Part shown: piece by piece, positions 51,640-60,953 of the stretch
How positions within the stretch are numbered: the first letter of the stretch is position 1
How the letters are laid out: the number at the start of each line of letters is the position of its first letter
DNA from: JBEDUK01 sp040414485
GTDB lineage: Bacteria; Actinomycetota; UBA4738
Assembly (NCBI GenBank): GCA_040414485.1
Contig: JBEDUK010000027.1
Location: 18,528 to 82,527 of the forward strand
Direction of reading: 5' to 3'
Length of the DNA: 64,000 nt
Program-made: the position numbers and the translations under genes
The notes under the pieces: model-generated
The model's input: only the letters and a program-made list of their open reading frames with translations
What the model was told of the DNA's origin: nothing
The model's database searches: none

Positions 51640-52149
51640 TCAGTCTGGTTCGCGAGGTTCGGGACGGCCGGGCTGCTCCCCCACGCTGCCGCGCTTCGGC
51701 ACCATGACCTTGCGGCGGAAGTACAGGACCTCGACGCCCTCCTGGTTGTAGCCCCGCGTCTCCACGGTCACGATCCCGCGATCCGGCTTCGACGAGGACT
51801 CCTTCACGTCCAGCACGGTCGTCTGGGCGTACAGGGTGTCGCCGTGGAACATCGGCGCCGTGTGCTTGAGGGACTCCACCTCCAGGTTCGCGATCGCCTT
51901 GCCGGACACGTCGGGCACGGACATGCCGAGCGCCAGCGAATACACGAGGTTGCCGACGACGACGTTCCGTCCGAACTGGGTCTGGGTCTCGGCGTAGTGC
52001 GCGTTCGTGTGCAGCGGATGGTGGTTCATCGTGATCATGCAGAACAGGTGGTCGTCGTATTCGGTGATCGTCTTGCCCGGCCAGTGCTTGTAGACGTCGC
52101 CGACCTCGAAGTCCTCCAGGTACCGCCCGAACGGCCGCGCCTCGCCCAT
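51640..52149 (-). CDS. MaoC-like (R)-hydratase, mesaconyl/itaconyl-CoA hydratase type
   Basis: Hot-dog-fold enoyl-CoA hydratase-like protein, 169 residues. The hydratase region has TITEYDDHLFCMITMNHHPLH then TNAHYA, where the catalytic Asp and His are expected, followed by GNLVYSLALGMSVPD and LEVESLKHTAPMFHGDTL. It most resembles MaoC proteins acting on mesaconyl- or itaconyl-type CoA esters. ATG at 52149 has GGAGGAGACGAGG upstream. Monocistronic; an acyl-CoA dehydrogenase lies 2 kb away on the same strand. Confidence 0.87.
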   Translation of the reverse strand: MGEARPFGRYLEDFEVGDVYKHWPGKTITEYDDHLFCMITMNHHPLHTNAHYAETQTQFGRNVVVGNLVYSLALGMSVPDVSGKAIANLEVESLKHTAPMFHGDTLYAQTTVLDVKESSSKPDRGIVTVETRGYNQEGVEVLYFRRKVMVPKRGSVGEQPGRPEPREPD

Positions 52150-52288
52150 GTCGCCTCGTCTCCTCCGATACCCGTCAAGTTCGGTTCCTTGGCATCCCGG
52201 GGAACCCGCCAGAGCGTACCCGTCGTCGGAGGGCACGTTCGGCTCGGGAGACGAAGGTACGAAGATGGACCTGCGGAAGGAGGGGACC

Positions 52289-53260
52289 ATGCATCGCACG
52301 AGCGTGCGAGCGATGGGAGCCACGGTGCTGACGTTGGCGTCGCTGCTGCTGATCGGATCGCCGGCGCAGGCCGCGCCGCAGGCGCTTTCGTGGCACAAGA
52401 TCGCGTCGCGCGACGTCCAGATCGGCGCGGGAATGTCCATGGCCTACGGGTCGGCGGTGGGCACGGTGGCCTTCGGCGGCTACCTCGGGGGCGGCTCGTA
52501 CAACGGGTTGACGGCCGTGTGGACCGGTACGGGCTGGGCCATGCAGGTCCCCGGGACATCTCCGTCGCCGAGAGCCGGCGCGGGCATGGCGTACGACGCC
52601 CCGAGCGGGCGGATGGTCCTGTTCGGCGGCTTCAACGGTTCGAAGCACCTGGGCGACACGTGGACCTACGGCACCGACGGGTGGCGGCACGAGCAGCCCG
52701 CCCATGGACCGCACCGCCTCTCCGGCGCGATGATGTTCCCCGACCCGCTGAACGGCCACACCGACCTGTTCGGCGGGTTCGACGGGCAGTTCTACCAGTA
52801 CGCGACCTGGCAGTGGAGGGGGTCTGACTGGAAGCGCGTGAAGACCTTTCAGTTCCCCCAGGCGCGCGCGTCGGGCGTCTGCGCGCTCGACGAGGCGACC
52901 GGCCAGGTGGTCCTGTTCGGGGGGATCGGCGACCTTCGCACCGAGAACACCTGGACGTTCGACGGCACCGATTGGACGCCGCAGTCGCCGCTGCATCAGC
53001 CGCCTCAACGGTTCGAGACGGGAGCCGCGTACGACCCGGACCTCGAGGCGGTCGTTGTGTTCGGTGGCGGCAGTCCCGATGGAGAACTGGGCGACACGTG
53101 GGCGTGGACCGGCTCGGACTGGGTGCAGCTCACCCCGACGCGATCGCCGTCCGTTCGCGAGTCGGACGGGTTGGCGTTCGATCCGGGCACGGGCCTGATG
53201 CTCCTGGGCGGCCAGCACGGTCACCGGATCAAGTCGGATACGTGGAGGCTGTCCGGCTGA
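52289..53260 (+). CDS. Secreted kelch-repeat protein
   Basis: Exported protein of 323 residues. A signal peptide (TVLTLASLLLIGSPAQA) is followed by about six kelch-like blades of roughly 48 residues. Each has the pattern P..R.G.gMAYD..sGrmVLFGGf......DTWtY.g..W, so a beta-propeller is likely. No catalytic motif was seen, and the galactose-oxidase copper ligands are absent. ATG at 52289 follows a strong GGAAGGAGGGG site. It is divergent from the MaoC gene. Confidence 0.9.
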   Translation: MHRTSVRAMGATVLTLASLLLIGSPAQAAPQALSWHKIASRDVQIGAGMSMAYGSAVGTVAFGGYLGGGSYNGLTAVWTGTGWAMQVPGTSPSPRAGAGMAYDAPSGRMVLFGGFNGSKHLGDTWTYGTDGWRHEQPAHGPHRLSGAMMFPDPLNGHTDLFGGFDGQFYQYATWQWRGSDWKRVKTFQFPQARASGVCALDEATGQVVLFGGIGDLRTENTWTFDGTDWTPQSPLHQPPQRFETGAAYDPDLEAVVVFGGGSPDGELGDTWAWTGSDWVQLTPTRSPSVRESDGLAFDPGTGLMLLGGQHGHRIKSDTWRLSG

Positions 53261-53287
53261 CGGGCGACGAACGGGGACCGACGCTGA

Positions 53288-53995
53288 TCAGCCGAGCAGC
53301 GGGAACCTCTTAGACAGCCGGACGCCAAGCTTCTTCCGCTCCGCTTCCGAGAGCGGACGGCGGCCGGTGCCGGCTTCGATGAAGTCCACCACGTCCCAAT
53401 CGAGCGTCCGGGGCGGTTCGGTCCCAAGGAGCCCGACGAGGATGTCGTCGATGATGCTCACGGCCGAATCCGTCCCCCAGCCGCGTTCGCCGAGGGCGTC
53501 CTGCAGGTCCATGCGATGCACCGTGACCTCCAGCACGCGGGTCCTGAGGTATTCGTCGAGCGTCAGCACCGGGCCGAACGTCACGACGGGCCGGTTGCGG
53601 TCGGCGGCCACGGCGCGCTCGAGCGTTCGGGGCCAGAGGTCGTTCCACGCGTCCCGGAGGGAGGGGCCGTCCGGGAACCGTGCGGCGAGTTCCTTCGACC
53701 GCTCCGCCACGCCGGCCGCGGCGGCGCCGCCGGGAGTCCCGTCGTAGGAGCCGAAGTACGAGACGGCGTCGTGCGTCACCCGCTCCGGCGCGGGGTTGTC
53801 CAGTGCAGCGTTGATGCGGTCGACGTCCCGAACCACGTGCGCGAACAGTTCCTTGAGATTCCACTCGGGGCAGCGCGTCGGCCGGGCGAAGTCCGATTCG
53901 TCAAGTACCTTTACGATCTCGGAGACGGCCTCGCACTCCTCGCGGAGCGCGACGATCGGATCGGTGTCGGGCGGCACCGCGCCCAGGTCGTCCAC
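53288..53995 (-). CDS. Maleylpyruvate-isomerase-fold (mycothiol-dependent/DinB-like) protein
   Basis: Protein of 235 residues of the actinobacterial TIGR03083/MDMPI family. A DinB-like four-helix bundle is expected to bind a divalent metal through His residues in CPEWNLKELFAHVVRD and TVHRMDLQDAL. Relatives use mycothiol for isomerisation or detoxification; substrate here unknown. GTG at 53995, 13 nt after the acyl-CoA dehydrogenase stop, so the two are one operon. Confidence 0.88.
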   Translation of the reverse strand: MDDLGAVPPDTDPIVALREECEAVSEIVKVLDESDFARPTRCPEWNLKELFAHVVRDVDRINAALDNPAPERVTHDAVSYFGSYDGTPGGAAAAGVAERSKELAARFPDGPSLRDAWNDLWPRTLERAVAADRNRPVVTFGPVLTLDEYLRTRVLEVTVHRMDLQDALGERGWGTDSAVSIIDDILVGLLGTEPPRTLDWDVVDFIEAGTGRRPLSEAERKKLGVRLSKRFPLLG

Positions 53996-54008
53996 GGCAG
54001 CCGGCCCG

Positions 54009-55202
54009 CTACCGCTTGTACCGTTCGAGCAACTGGCGCGCGATCACCAGTTTCTGGATCTCGCTCGTTCCCTCGCCGATCAGCAGGAACGGCGCGTCGC
54101 GATAGAGGCGCTCGATCGTGTATTCGGCCGAATATCCGTAGCCGCCGTGGATCCGGAGCGCCTCGGTCACGATCTCGTGACACGCCTCGGTGCAGAAGTA
54201 CTTCGCCATCCCGGCCTCGAGGTCCGCGCGCACGCCGGCCGACTTCTTGCGGGCCGCCTGCACGAGCATGAGCCGGGACGCCTCGAGCTTCGTGCCCATG
54301 TCGGCCAGCTTCTCCTGGATCATCTGGTGCTGCGCGATCGGCTTGCCGAACGCGACGCGCTCCTGCGCGTAGGCGATGGCCTCCTCGAACGCCCGGGTGG
54401 CCAGGCCGACGGCGCGCGCGCTCACGTTCACGCGGCCGACCTCGATGCCGTCCATGATCTGCCGGAACCCGTCGCCTTCCTCGCCGAGGCGGTTGGCGAC
54501 CGGAACGCGGTGGTCCTCGAAGACCAGCTCGGTGGTCTCGACGCCGTGGTAGCCCATCTTCTCGATGCTCGGCGGAACCGTGATCCCACCGTCGCTGCGC
54601 GCATCCGGCTCCTTTTCGACATACAGCACGGTCATCCCACGGTGCGGCGGATCGGCGGTCGGATCGGTCTTGCACAGCAAGACGACCAGGCCGGCCCGAA
54701 GGCCGTTCGTGACCCACATCTTCTGGCCGTTCACGACGTACTCGCCGGCGGCCTCGTCGAGCACGGCGCGGCACTGGATCGACTGGACGTCGCTGCCGGC
54801 GCCCGGCTCGCTCATGGACAGCGCCGCGCGGAGCTCGCCTGTGGCCATCCTCGGCAGCCATCGCTGCCGTTGTTCGTCGCTGCCGTATTTCTTCAGCAGG
54901 TAGATGGCCATGAAGTGCGTGTTCATGATCCCCGACAGGGACATCCAGCCGCGCGAGAGCTCGACGCCGACCAGCGCGTACGTCAGCAGGTCGAGGCCCG
55001 CGCCCCCGTACTCCTCGGGCACCGTGAGGCCGAACAGGCCCATCTCCTTCATCTGGTCGACGATCGCCTCGGGGAACTCGTCGCGCTGCTCGAGGTCCTC
55101 CGCGACCGGGTAGACCTCCTTTTCGACGAACGCCCGGACGGCCGCGACGATCTCGCGCTGCTCGTCCGTCAGTTCGATCAGGCTCTCGGACGTGACGCTC
55201 AT
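54009..55202 (-). CDS. Acyl-CoA dehydrogenase
   Basis: FAD enzyme of 397 residues introducing an alpha-beta double bond into an acyl-CoA. FAD/substrate blocks ALSMSEPGAGSDVQ and QKMWVTNG, and the C-terminal RIHGGYGYSAEYTIERLYRD with the catalytic-type Glu in GEGTSEIQ, are all present. ATG at 55202 follows AGGAG closely. Chain length or branching preference cannot be read. It is co-transcribed with the MDMPI-type gene. Confidence 0.95.
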   Translation of the reverse strand: MSVTSESLIELTDEQREIVAAVRAFVEKEVYPVAEDLEQRDEFPEAIVDQMKEMGLFGLTVPEEYGGAGLDLLTYALVGVELSRGWMSLSGIMNTHFMAIYLLKKYGSDEQRQRWLPRMATGELRAALSMSEPGAGSDVQSIQCRAVLDEAAGEYVVNGQKMWVTNGLRAGLVVLLCKTDPTADPPHRGMTVLYVEKEPDARSDGGITVPPSIEKMGYHGVETTELVFEDHRVPVANRLGEEGDGFRQIMDGIEVGRVNVSARAVGLATRAFEEAIAYAQERVAFGKPIAQHQMIQEKLADMGTKLEASRLMLVQAARKKSAGVRADLEAGMAKYFCTEACHEIVTEALRIHGGYGYSAEYTIERLYRDAPFLLIGEGTSEIQKLVIARQLLERYKR

Positions 55203-55266
55203 GGCTCCTGCGGGGTCGTTTCGGCTGGCGGGCGCGCCCATGCTACCCGCCGGTCATCACACGCAG

Positions 55267-56427
55267 CTATCGGACCCATTGCTCCGCCGTCGTGACCACG
55301 CCGTCGCCGCCGAATGCCGAGCCGACAGCGATGCATCCGGTGGAACTGGGGCAGGCAACGCCCCCTAAGCCCGCGTCCGACATGCCCGACGGGATGGCCG
55401 GCCACTGCAATGCCCAGCCGTCCCCATCCCATCGCTCCGCGAGGTTGCCCCCAGAGCTCGGATGGCCGGTGCCCGATCCGACGGCGGCGCAGGCGGTCGA
55501 GCCGGCGCATGCGACCGCGCTCAGGAACGAGTCCAACGGGTGGCGCGCGTCCATCACCACCCACGTCGATCCGTCCCACCGTTCGGCAACGGCGGCGCCG
55601 TGTCGCTCCCCGATGTACGCGCCTCCGACGGAGATGCATTCGCTCGGGCCGGCGCACGAGATTCCATACAGCGCCGCGCCGCGGAAGTGCCGGTAGTCGG
55701 GATCGGGTGCGGGAATCATCGTCCAAGCCCGTCCGTCCCAGTGCTCGATCAGCGGGTGGCGCGTGAAGCGTTGGTCGTCCCAACCGCCGACCGCAGTGCA
55801 GTCAGCACCTCCCGTGCACGTCATGCCGAAGAGATACATCTCGTCGGCGTCTGGCGGCGCCGGAAGGGCAACCTCCGTCCATGCCACTCCGTCCCAGTGT
55901 TCGGCGAAGGGCCGGGACAGGTCGTCCGCGTTGAGGTAATAGCCGGTGGCGATGCACCGCGCCGGCTTGGGACAGGAGACTCCGGTCAGGCCTGCAGCCT
56001 GTGAATGAGGCGGGTCCGGCACGCGCACGATGCTCCATCTCCGATCGTTCCACCGCTCGACCAGCGATACGCGATCGGAAACGCCGACCGCAACACACGC
56101 GTCGATCGCCGCGCACGACACCGCTGCCAGGCTGCTCCCCACCGCGTGCGGGCGGCTCGGCGTGGTCACGATCTTCCAACGCATCCCGTTCCAGCGTTCG
56201 GCGAGCGGCACCTCCCGGTCCCCGGCCGTGGAGAACCCGACGGCCACACATCCCGTCTGATCCGGGCACGAGACCGAGAGCAGGAACGAATTGCTCGCGC
56301 CCTCCGGGTTTGGTGTCGCCACGTAGTGCCAGTGCCCCCCGCCCGTCACTGGACCGGAAGCGGTCGCAACCGACGGCGCGCCCAGCATCGTCACAAACAC
56401 AAGCCCCAGGGCCTTGGCGAGCGGCAT
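55267..56427 (-). CDS. Secreted protein of seven Cys-paired repeats
   Basis: Exported protein of 386 residues with a signal peptide (about 1-24). It is then made of seven repeats of about 48-54 residues with the pattern L.gVSC....C.AVG..........LaERWDG..W. Each repeat carries two Cys about seven residues apart, probably one disulfide per repeat, and the Trp-rich end suggests beta-propeller blades. The last repeat is cut short at EQWVR, as when the final blade is closed by the N-terminal strand. ATG at 56427 lies 11 nt after the esterase stop. Function unknown. Confidence 0.85.
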   Translation of the reverse strand: MPLAKALGLVFVTMLGAPSVATASGPVTGGGHWHYVATPNPEGASNSFLLSVSCPDQTGCVAVGFSTAGDREVPLAERWNGMRWKIVTTPSRPHAVGSSLAAVSCAAIDACVAVGVSDRVSLVERWNDRRWSIVRVPDPPHSQAAGLTGVSCPKPARCIATGYYLNADDLSRPFAEHWDGVAWTEVALPAPPDADEMYLFGMTCTGGADCTAVGGWDDQRFTRHPLIEHWDGRAWTMIPAPDPDYRHFRGAALYGISCAGPSECISVGGAYIGERHGAAVAERWDGSTWVVMDARHPLDSFLSAVACAGSTACAAVGSGTGHPSSGGNLAERWDGDGWALQWPAIPSGMSDAGLGGVACPSSTGCIAVGSAFGGDGVVTTAEQWVR

Positions 56428-56438
56428 CGCGCCGAACT

Positions 56439-57602
56439 CTAACGGGCCGCGCGGACCCAAGCGGCGAAGGCTTCGATCCCATTCACCACGTTGTCGCACC
56501 GCACCGACCTGAACCGGTCGAAGCCGTGCTGCGCCCTCGGGAGCTCCGCGTAGACCACGGGCTGATTCGAGACACTTCCCAACCCACGCGCGAACTGCCG
56601 CGCCGCCTCCACCCCGAGGAGGGTGTCGCGGTCGCCGTGCGAAACGAAGAACGGCGGCGCGTCGGGACGGAGATGCGACATCGGGAACGCGTCGCCGCCC
56701 CTCTCCGTTGAGCCGTACGACGCCGGCGAATACAGCCCGTACAACGAGATCGCCCCCGCGACCGACGTATCGGCTCCTTCGAAGCCCGGCTGATAGCGCG
56801 GATCGTTCTGCGTCAACGCGGCCAGCGATGCCAATTGGCCACCCGCGGAGCCCCCGGCGACGAACACGACCGACGGGTCCGCGCCGAACTCCTGCCCGTG
56901 CGCGCGCACCCACGCGAGCACCTTCTTCACGTCCACGAGATGGTCGGGGAAGGTCGCCGCGGGACTGAGGCGGTAGTTCGCGCTGATGCAGATCCATCCC
57001 CGGGACGCGAGCCGATAGATGAGCGAGAGGCCCTCGCGATTCTTCCGACCCGTGCGAAGGGCGCCACCGTGGAGGTGCACCAGGACCGGGCCCCCGGTTG
57101 GCCGCGAGCGGTGCCGGTAGACGTCCAGCAGGTTCCGCACGCCCGCGTCGCCGTACGCGATGTCCGCGACCCGTTCCACGTCGGGACGCCGCGCCCGAAG
57201 CGGCACGAACGAAGCCAGCCCCACCGCGAAGCCGGGCCGCAGGGCTGAGGCGACGGCGGGATCGATCGCCTCCCTCCACCCGGCGCCGAGTCCGTCGTCC
57301 AGAGCACTCCCGACGATCGCGCCGGCCGTTCGCGCGCGCACGGCGACCGTGAGGAGCGCGGCGACGTCCAGCGCCCCGATGCCGAAGGCCAGCCACGCGC
57401 CGGCGCCGTGCAGGCCGCCCTGCGCGATCAGCAGCGCCGTCGCGATCACCAGGAAGTACAGGGCGACGGACGGGACTTCGTTCAGGGCGAGCCCAAGGTA
57501 GAAGCTCACCCAGGCGAGCCGCCCCCGCCCCCGCATCGGTGCAACCGCGAACAGCGTCGGGATGCCCCACCCGACAACCGTGATCAGGTAGCCGACCGGC
57601 AT
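56439..57602 (-). CDS. Membrane-anchored HSL-type esterase/lipase
   Basis: Alpha/beta hydrolase, 387 residues. About three N-terminal helices (roughly 5-100) anchor it. The catalytic domain has HLHGGAL (oxyanion, HGG) and the nucleophile elbow GGSAGG, with a distal DRDTLLG and AQHGFD supplying Asp and His. This is the hormone-sensitive-lipase family, akin to mycobacterial Lip esterases. ATG at 57602. It is followed closely by the secreted repeat protein, so they probably share an mRNA. Confidence 0.88.
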   Translation of the reverse strand: MPVGYLITVVGWGIPTLFAVAPMRGRGRLAWVSFYLGLALNEVPSVALYFLVIATALLIAQGGLHGAGAWLAFGIGALDVAALLTVAVRARTAGAIVGSALDDGLGAGWREAIDPAVASALRPGFAVGLASFVPLRARRPDVERVADIAYGDAGVRNLLDVYRHRSRPTGGPVLVHLHGGALRTGRKNREGLSLIYRLASRGWICISANYRLSPAATFPDHLVDVKKVLAWVRAHGQEFGADPSVVFVAGGSAGGQLASLAALTQNDPRYQPGFEGADTSVAGAISLYGLYSPASYGSTERGGDAFPMSHLRPDAPPFFVSHGDRDTLLGVEAARQFARGLGSVSNQPVVYAELPRAQHGFDRFRSVRCDNVVNGIEAFAAWVRAAR

Positions 57603-57717
57603 CGGCTATCGCACCGCCGCCGCCGGGCGCGGTTCGTTCGGCTCCACGGCGCGCCAGTGTACGGAGGCTCTCCCACGCCATCCTCGGCGGCGCGCCGCTA
57701 GGGTCGTCCTTCGAACC

Positions 57718-58893
57718 GTGGAACGAGTGGTCGTCATCGGCGGAGGCATCGTCGGCGCGAGCGCCGCGTACCGGTTGGCGTACGCGGGCATCGGCGTCAC
57801 CCTGATCGATCCGAACGCTCCCGGCCAGGCGACCGCGGCAGGCGCCGGCATCGTCGCGCCCGGCACCTCGCAGATGCCGGAGGGTCCGTGGTACGAGCTC
57901 GCCGCCGCGGCGGCGGCCTTCTACCCGGACCTGGTGGCGCGGCTGGCGGAGGATGGTGAACCGGACGCCGGATACCGGGTCACGGGCGGGCTCATCACGG
58001 CGCCGCCGGGCACGACACGCGCGACCCTCGGCGAGATCCGCGATCACGTGGCGCGACGGCACGACGTTGGCATCGGCGGCGTCGGTGTCGCGACGGTGCT
58101 CGAATCAGAGGAAGCGAAGAAACGATTCCCGCCCCTCGCGGCGGGCGTGCCCGCCATCCACGTCACCGACGGCGCCGTGGTGGAGGGGCGACTGCTGAGG
58201 GACGCGATGACCCGTGCGGCCGTTCGCCGTGGCGCCACCGTCGTCCATGGCCGCGCGGCGTTCGAGTCGATGAACGCGAACGACCTCCCGACGATCGTCG
58301 TCGGGTCGGAGCGGCTGCCGTGCGACGCGGTCATCCTCGCCGCGGGCGCCTGGTCGGCGGCGCTCGTCGAGCCGCTGGGCATCGAACTCCCGGTGGGGCC
58401 TCAGCGCGGCCAGATCGCGCATCTCGATCTTCCGTCTGAAGGGGCGGCCCGCCACGGCGACACCGGCGACTGGCCGTTCGTGATCGGATTCGACGGGCAC
58501 TACCTGGTCCCGTTCCCCGGTGGCCGCGTCGTGGCCGGCGCGACCCGCGAGGACGGCACCGGCTTCGACGGCCGCACGACGGCCGGCGGCGTCAGGGAGG
58601 TGCTGGATCAGGCCCTTCGGCTCGCGCCGGGTCTGACCGGAGCTTCGCTGCACGAGGTGCGCGTGGGCTTCCGGCCGGCCACGCGCGACGGCCTTCCGCT
58701 CCTCGGACCGGTCGACGGCCTGCCCGGGACGTGGGTCGCCACCGGGATGGGCCCCACGGGACTCACGGTCGGTCCGTTCGCCGGCGCGCTGATCGCCGAC
58801 AAGATCGCCGGCCGCGAGCCTGCAACCGACGTCGACATCGAGCCGTTCGCGCCGGGCCGCCCGATGCCGCCGGTCGCCCCGGCCGCCGATTAG
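57718..58893 (+). CDS. FAD-dependent amino-acid/glycine oxidase-like protein
   Basis: FAD oxidoreductase of the DAO family, 391 residues. Dinucleotide-binding VVVIGGGIVGASAAYRL is at the extreme N-terminus, with the DAO C-terminal block GFRPATRDGLPLLGPV and ATGMGPTGLTVGP. It resembles D-amino-acid dehydrogenases and glycine oxidases. It lacks the CLYT Cys of the sarcosine-oxidase-like protein at 9500-10678, so flavin is probably non-covalent. GTG at 57718 starts the Rossmann fold directly. TAGGGT is 13 nt upstream. Confidence 0.9.
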   Translation: MERVVVIGGGIVGASAAYRLAYAGIGVTLIDPNAPGQATAAGAGIVAPGTSQMPEGPWYELAAAAAAFYPDLVARLAEDGEPDAGYRVTGGLITAPPGTTRATLGEIRDHVARRHDVGIGGVGVATVLESEEAKKRFPPLAAGVPAIHVTDGAVVEGRLLRDAMTRAAVRRGATVVHGRAAFESMNANDLPTIVVGSERLPCDAVILAAGAWSAALVEPLGIELPVGPQRGQIAHLDLPSEGAARHGDTGDWPFVIGFDGHYLVPFPGGRVVAGATREDGTGFDGRTTAGGVREVLDQALRLAPGLTGASLHEVRVGFRPATRDGLPLLGPVDGLPGTWVATGMGPTGLTVGPFAGALIADKIAGREPATDVDIEPFAPGRPMPPVAPAAD

Positions 58894-58900
58894 CAGAACG

Positions 58901-60928
58901 TCACTGGATGTCCGGCGGGGCCTGGCCCCGCTTGCGCGCGATGCTCCGCATCCACTTCGCGCCGCCGGTCCGGCGCACCCGCAGCGGCACGCCGCCGGCC
59001 GCGCGGCCGCCGTCGTCCTCCGCCGCGCGCTGCGCCGGCGCGGGCGGCGCCGCCTCGGCCTTCGTCGCCTTGATCCGCTCCGCGCGTTCGATCTCGAGCG
59101 TGCGCAGCTCCGCCTCGAGCCGCTGCATCTGCTCCTCGCTCACCGGCGGCAGGCCGAACGCGTCGTGGACGAACCGCGCCGTGTCGCCGCGGTAGTCGTG
59201 ACCGTAGGAGCCGAACTGCCCAGGCACCGTGACCATCGCGTTCATGGCGTCCACCAGCGTCTGCCAGAACGTGATCAGCGGGGTCCAGTGCATGTCCGGC
59301 GGGACGCCGCGCCCGCGGTCCTTCCCGAGCCAGTCGGGCTGCTTGATCAGCAGATCGGGGCTGAGCGCGCCGATGGGGTCGTTGTCGTGCGTGAGGACGA
59401 TCGCGCGGAGCCGCTCACGAGCCTCCGGGGTCAGCTCGGCCAACTGCGAGGGCCGGTCGAAGTGTCCCACCGTGCCCTCCGGCACCAGGTCGCCGTCGCC
59501 CCAGGCCATCCGGGTCCTGGACCACTTCGCAAGGCCGGGAAGCCCGAACCACAGCGCCTTGTCGATCCCGTAGTGGTCGAACCCTTCGATCCCCTGATAC
59601 ATCGTCACGTCGGACGACGACCACGCGCCCAGGCTCTCGCCGAACACCAGCACCTTCGGGCGCTCTTCCGGCGGCATGGCCGCCAGCCGCTGCTTCACGC
59701 CCCACAGGAGCAGTCGGAACTGCGAGCGGCCGAGGTGGACCTTCTGCACGCACAGGAAGGACGGGAACCGGCCGTACTGGATGGCGCACGTCGCGATGTC
59801 GCCGCGCGTCAGGATCTCCGCGCTCTCGATCATGGTCTGGTCGACCCAGCCCGTCCCCGTGGGCGAGACCAGCAGGAGATACGAGCGTGAGAAGGCGCCG
59901 GCGCGCTCCAGCTCCTCCAACGCGAGCTCTGCGCGGCCGGTGGCGTACAGCGGCTCGCTGTTGTACCCGACGTAGACGCGGATCGGCTCGGCCTTGGCGG
60001 GCTCGCCGAGCACCTTTTCGATCACCTCGGGTGTGACGACGTCGGTGACGTACCGCCGGCCCTGCATGCCGAGATCCTCGAACGGCGACAGGCTCCGCGG
60101 ACTGCCGCTCACCGTGTCGGACCCCGGCGGCGTCGCGTACCCGGGCTCCACGCGTTCGTTCGCCCTCCCGATGTACCCGACGCCGGCGTTGTAGAGCCAC
60201 GTGAGCCCCGCGGTCCACATCGTCATGTTGATGGCGCGGCCCAGGACGTTCTTCGCCGGACCCGGCCCGAGATATCGGATCAGCGCGTTCCGCGTGAAGA
60301 CGAACCCGCGTGTGGCGCTCATCACGCCCGTGTAGATCCCGGCGCCGATGCCGAACGCGGCGGGAACGGTCGCGCGCTGCTCCTTCGGCCACGGCTCGAT
60401 CGCCGCGACGCGCTCCTTCAGGCGGCGCTCGGCCCACAGGCCCACGCCGGCGCCCAGCGCCGCGGTCACGAGCGCCGGCCGGATCCAGCGGCTCGTCGGG
60501 TAACGGGTCCGGACGTAGGAGCCGGTGTCGTAGAGCGCGCCGCCGATCGATCCCGCACGGAGGAGGCGGCCGCCCGTTCGGAGGCCGGAGCGCCAGAGGG
60601 TCGAACCGGGCGGTTCGGGCAGCCGTTCGAGCCCGAGACCGGCGCCGATGAGCGCGCCGCGCACGGCCAGCCGCGCGCCGAGCGGTTTGTCCGGCCCGAC
60701 GGCGAGGTCCGTCAGCCGTTCGACCACGCGCCCGGCCAGGTGACCCATCGCCAGGGACAGCCCCACGGCCATGCCCTGGTGCATCGAGGTTCGCGGCATC
60801 AACGATTCGCCGAACGAATCGAGCAGGGCCGCCGCCTCGATCGCCGAGGACGGCGATCCGCTGATCGGATTCAGGCGCGACGCCACGTCCAGCGCCGCGT
60901 TCGAGATCGGTTCCATGATCGAGTCCAC
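58901..60928 (-). CDS. Abhydrolase_9 family membrane hydrolase
   Basis: Actinobacterial membrane-associated alpha/beta hydrolase of about 675 residues. The N-terminal third has several hydrophobic segments, and the C-terminal domain has the nucleophile elbow FGESLGAWSS, a downstream HDNDP and GSYGHDYRGDT. The last 70 residues are Arg/Ala-rich. GTG at 60928 is chosen because GGAGGTGA, a full anti-Shine-Dalgarno match, lies 7-8 nt upstream; GTG 60937 is also in frame. It follows the potassium channel gene by 25 nt, so they form an operon. Substrate unknown. Confidence 0.88.
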   Translation of the reverse strand: MDSIMEPISNAALDVASRLNPISGSPSSAIEAAALLDSFGESLMPRTSMHQGMAVGLSLAMGHLAGRVVERLTDLAVGPDKPLGARLAVRGALIGAGLGLERLPEPPGSTLWRSGLRTGGRLLRAGSIGGALYDTGSYVRTRYPTSRWIRPALVTAALGAGVGLWAERRLKERVAAIEPWPKEQRATVPAAFGIGAGIYTGVMSATRGFVFTRNALIRYLGPGPAKNVLGRAINMTMWTAGLTWLYNAGVGYIGRANERVEPGYATPPGSDTVSGSPRSLSPFEDLGMQGRRYVTDVVTPEVIEKVLGEPAKAEPIRVYVGYNSEPLYATGRAELALEELERAGAFSRSYLLLVSPTGTGWVDQTMIESAEILTRGDIATCAIQYGRFPSFLCVQKVHLGRSQFRLLLWGVKQRLAAMPPEERPKVLVFGESLGAWSSSDVTMYQGIEGFDHYGIDKALWFGLPGLAKWSRTRMAWGDGDLVPEGTVGHFDRPSQLAELTPEARERLRAIVLTHDNDPIGALSPDLLIKQPDWLGKDRGRGVPPDMHWTPLITFWQTLVDAMNAMVTVPGQFGSYGHDYRGDTARFVHDAFGLPPVSEEQMQRLEAELRTLEIERAERIKATKAEAAPPAPAQRAAEDDGGRAAGGVPLRVRRTGGAKWMRSIARKRGQAPPDIQ

Positions 60929-60953
60929 CCTTGTCACCTCCGGAAGGAACGGG

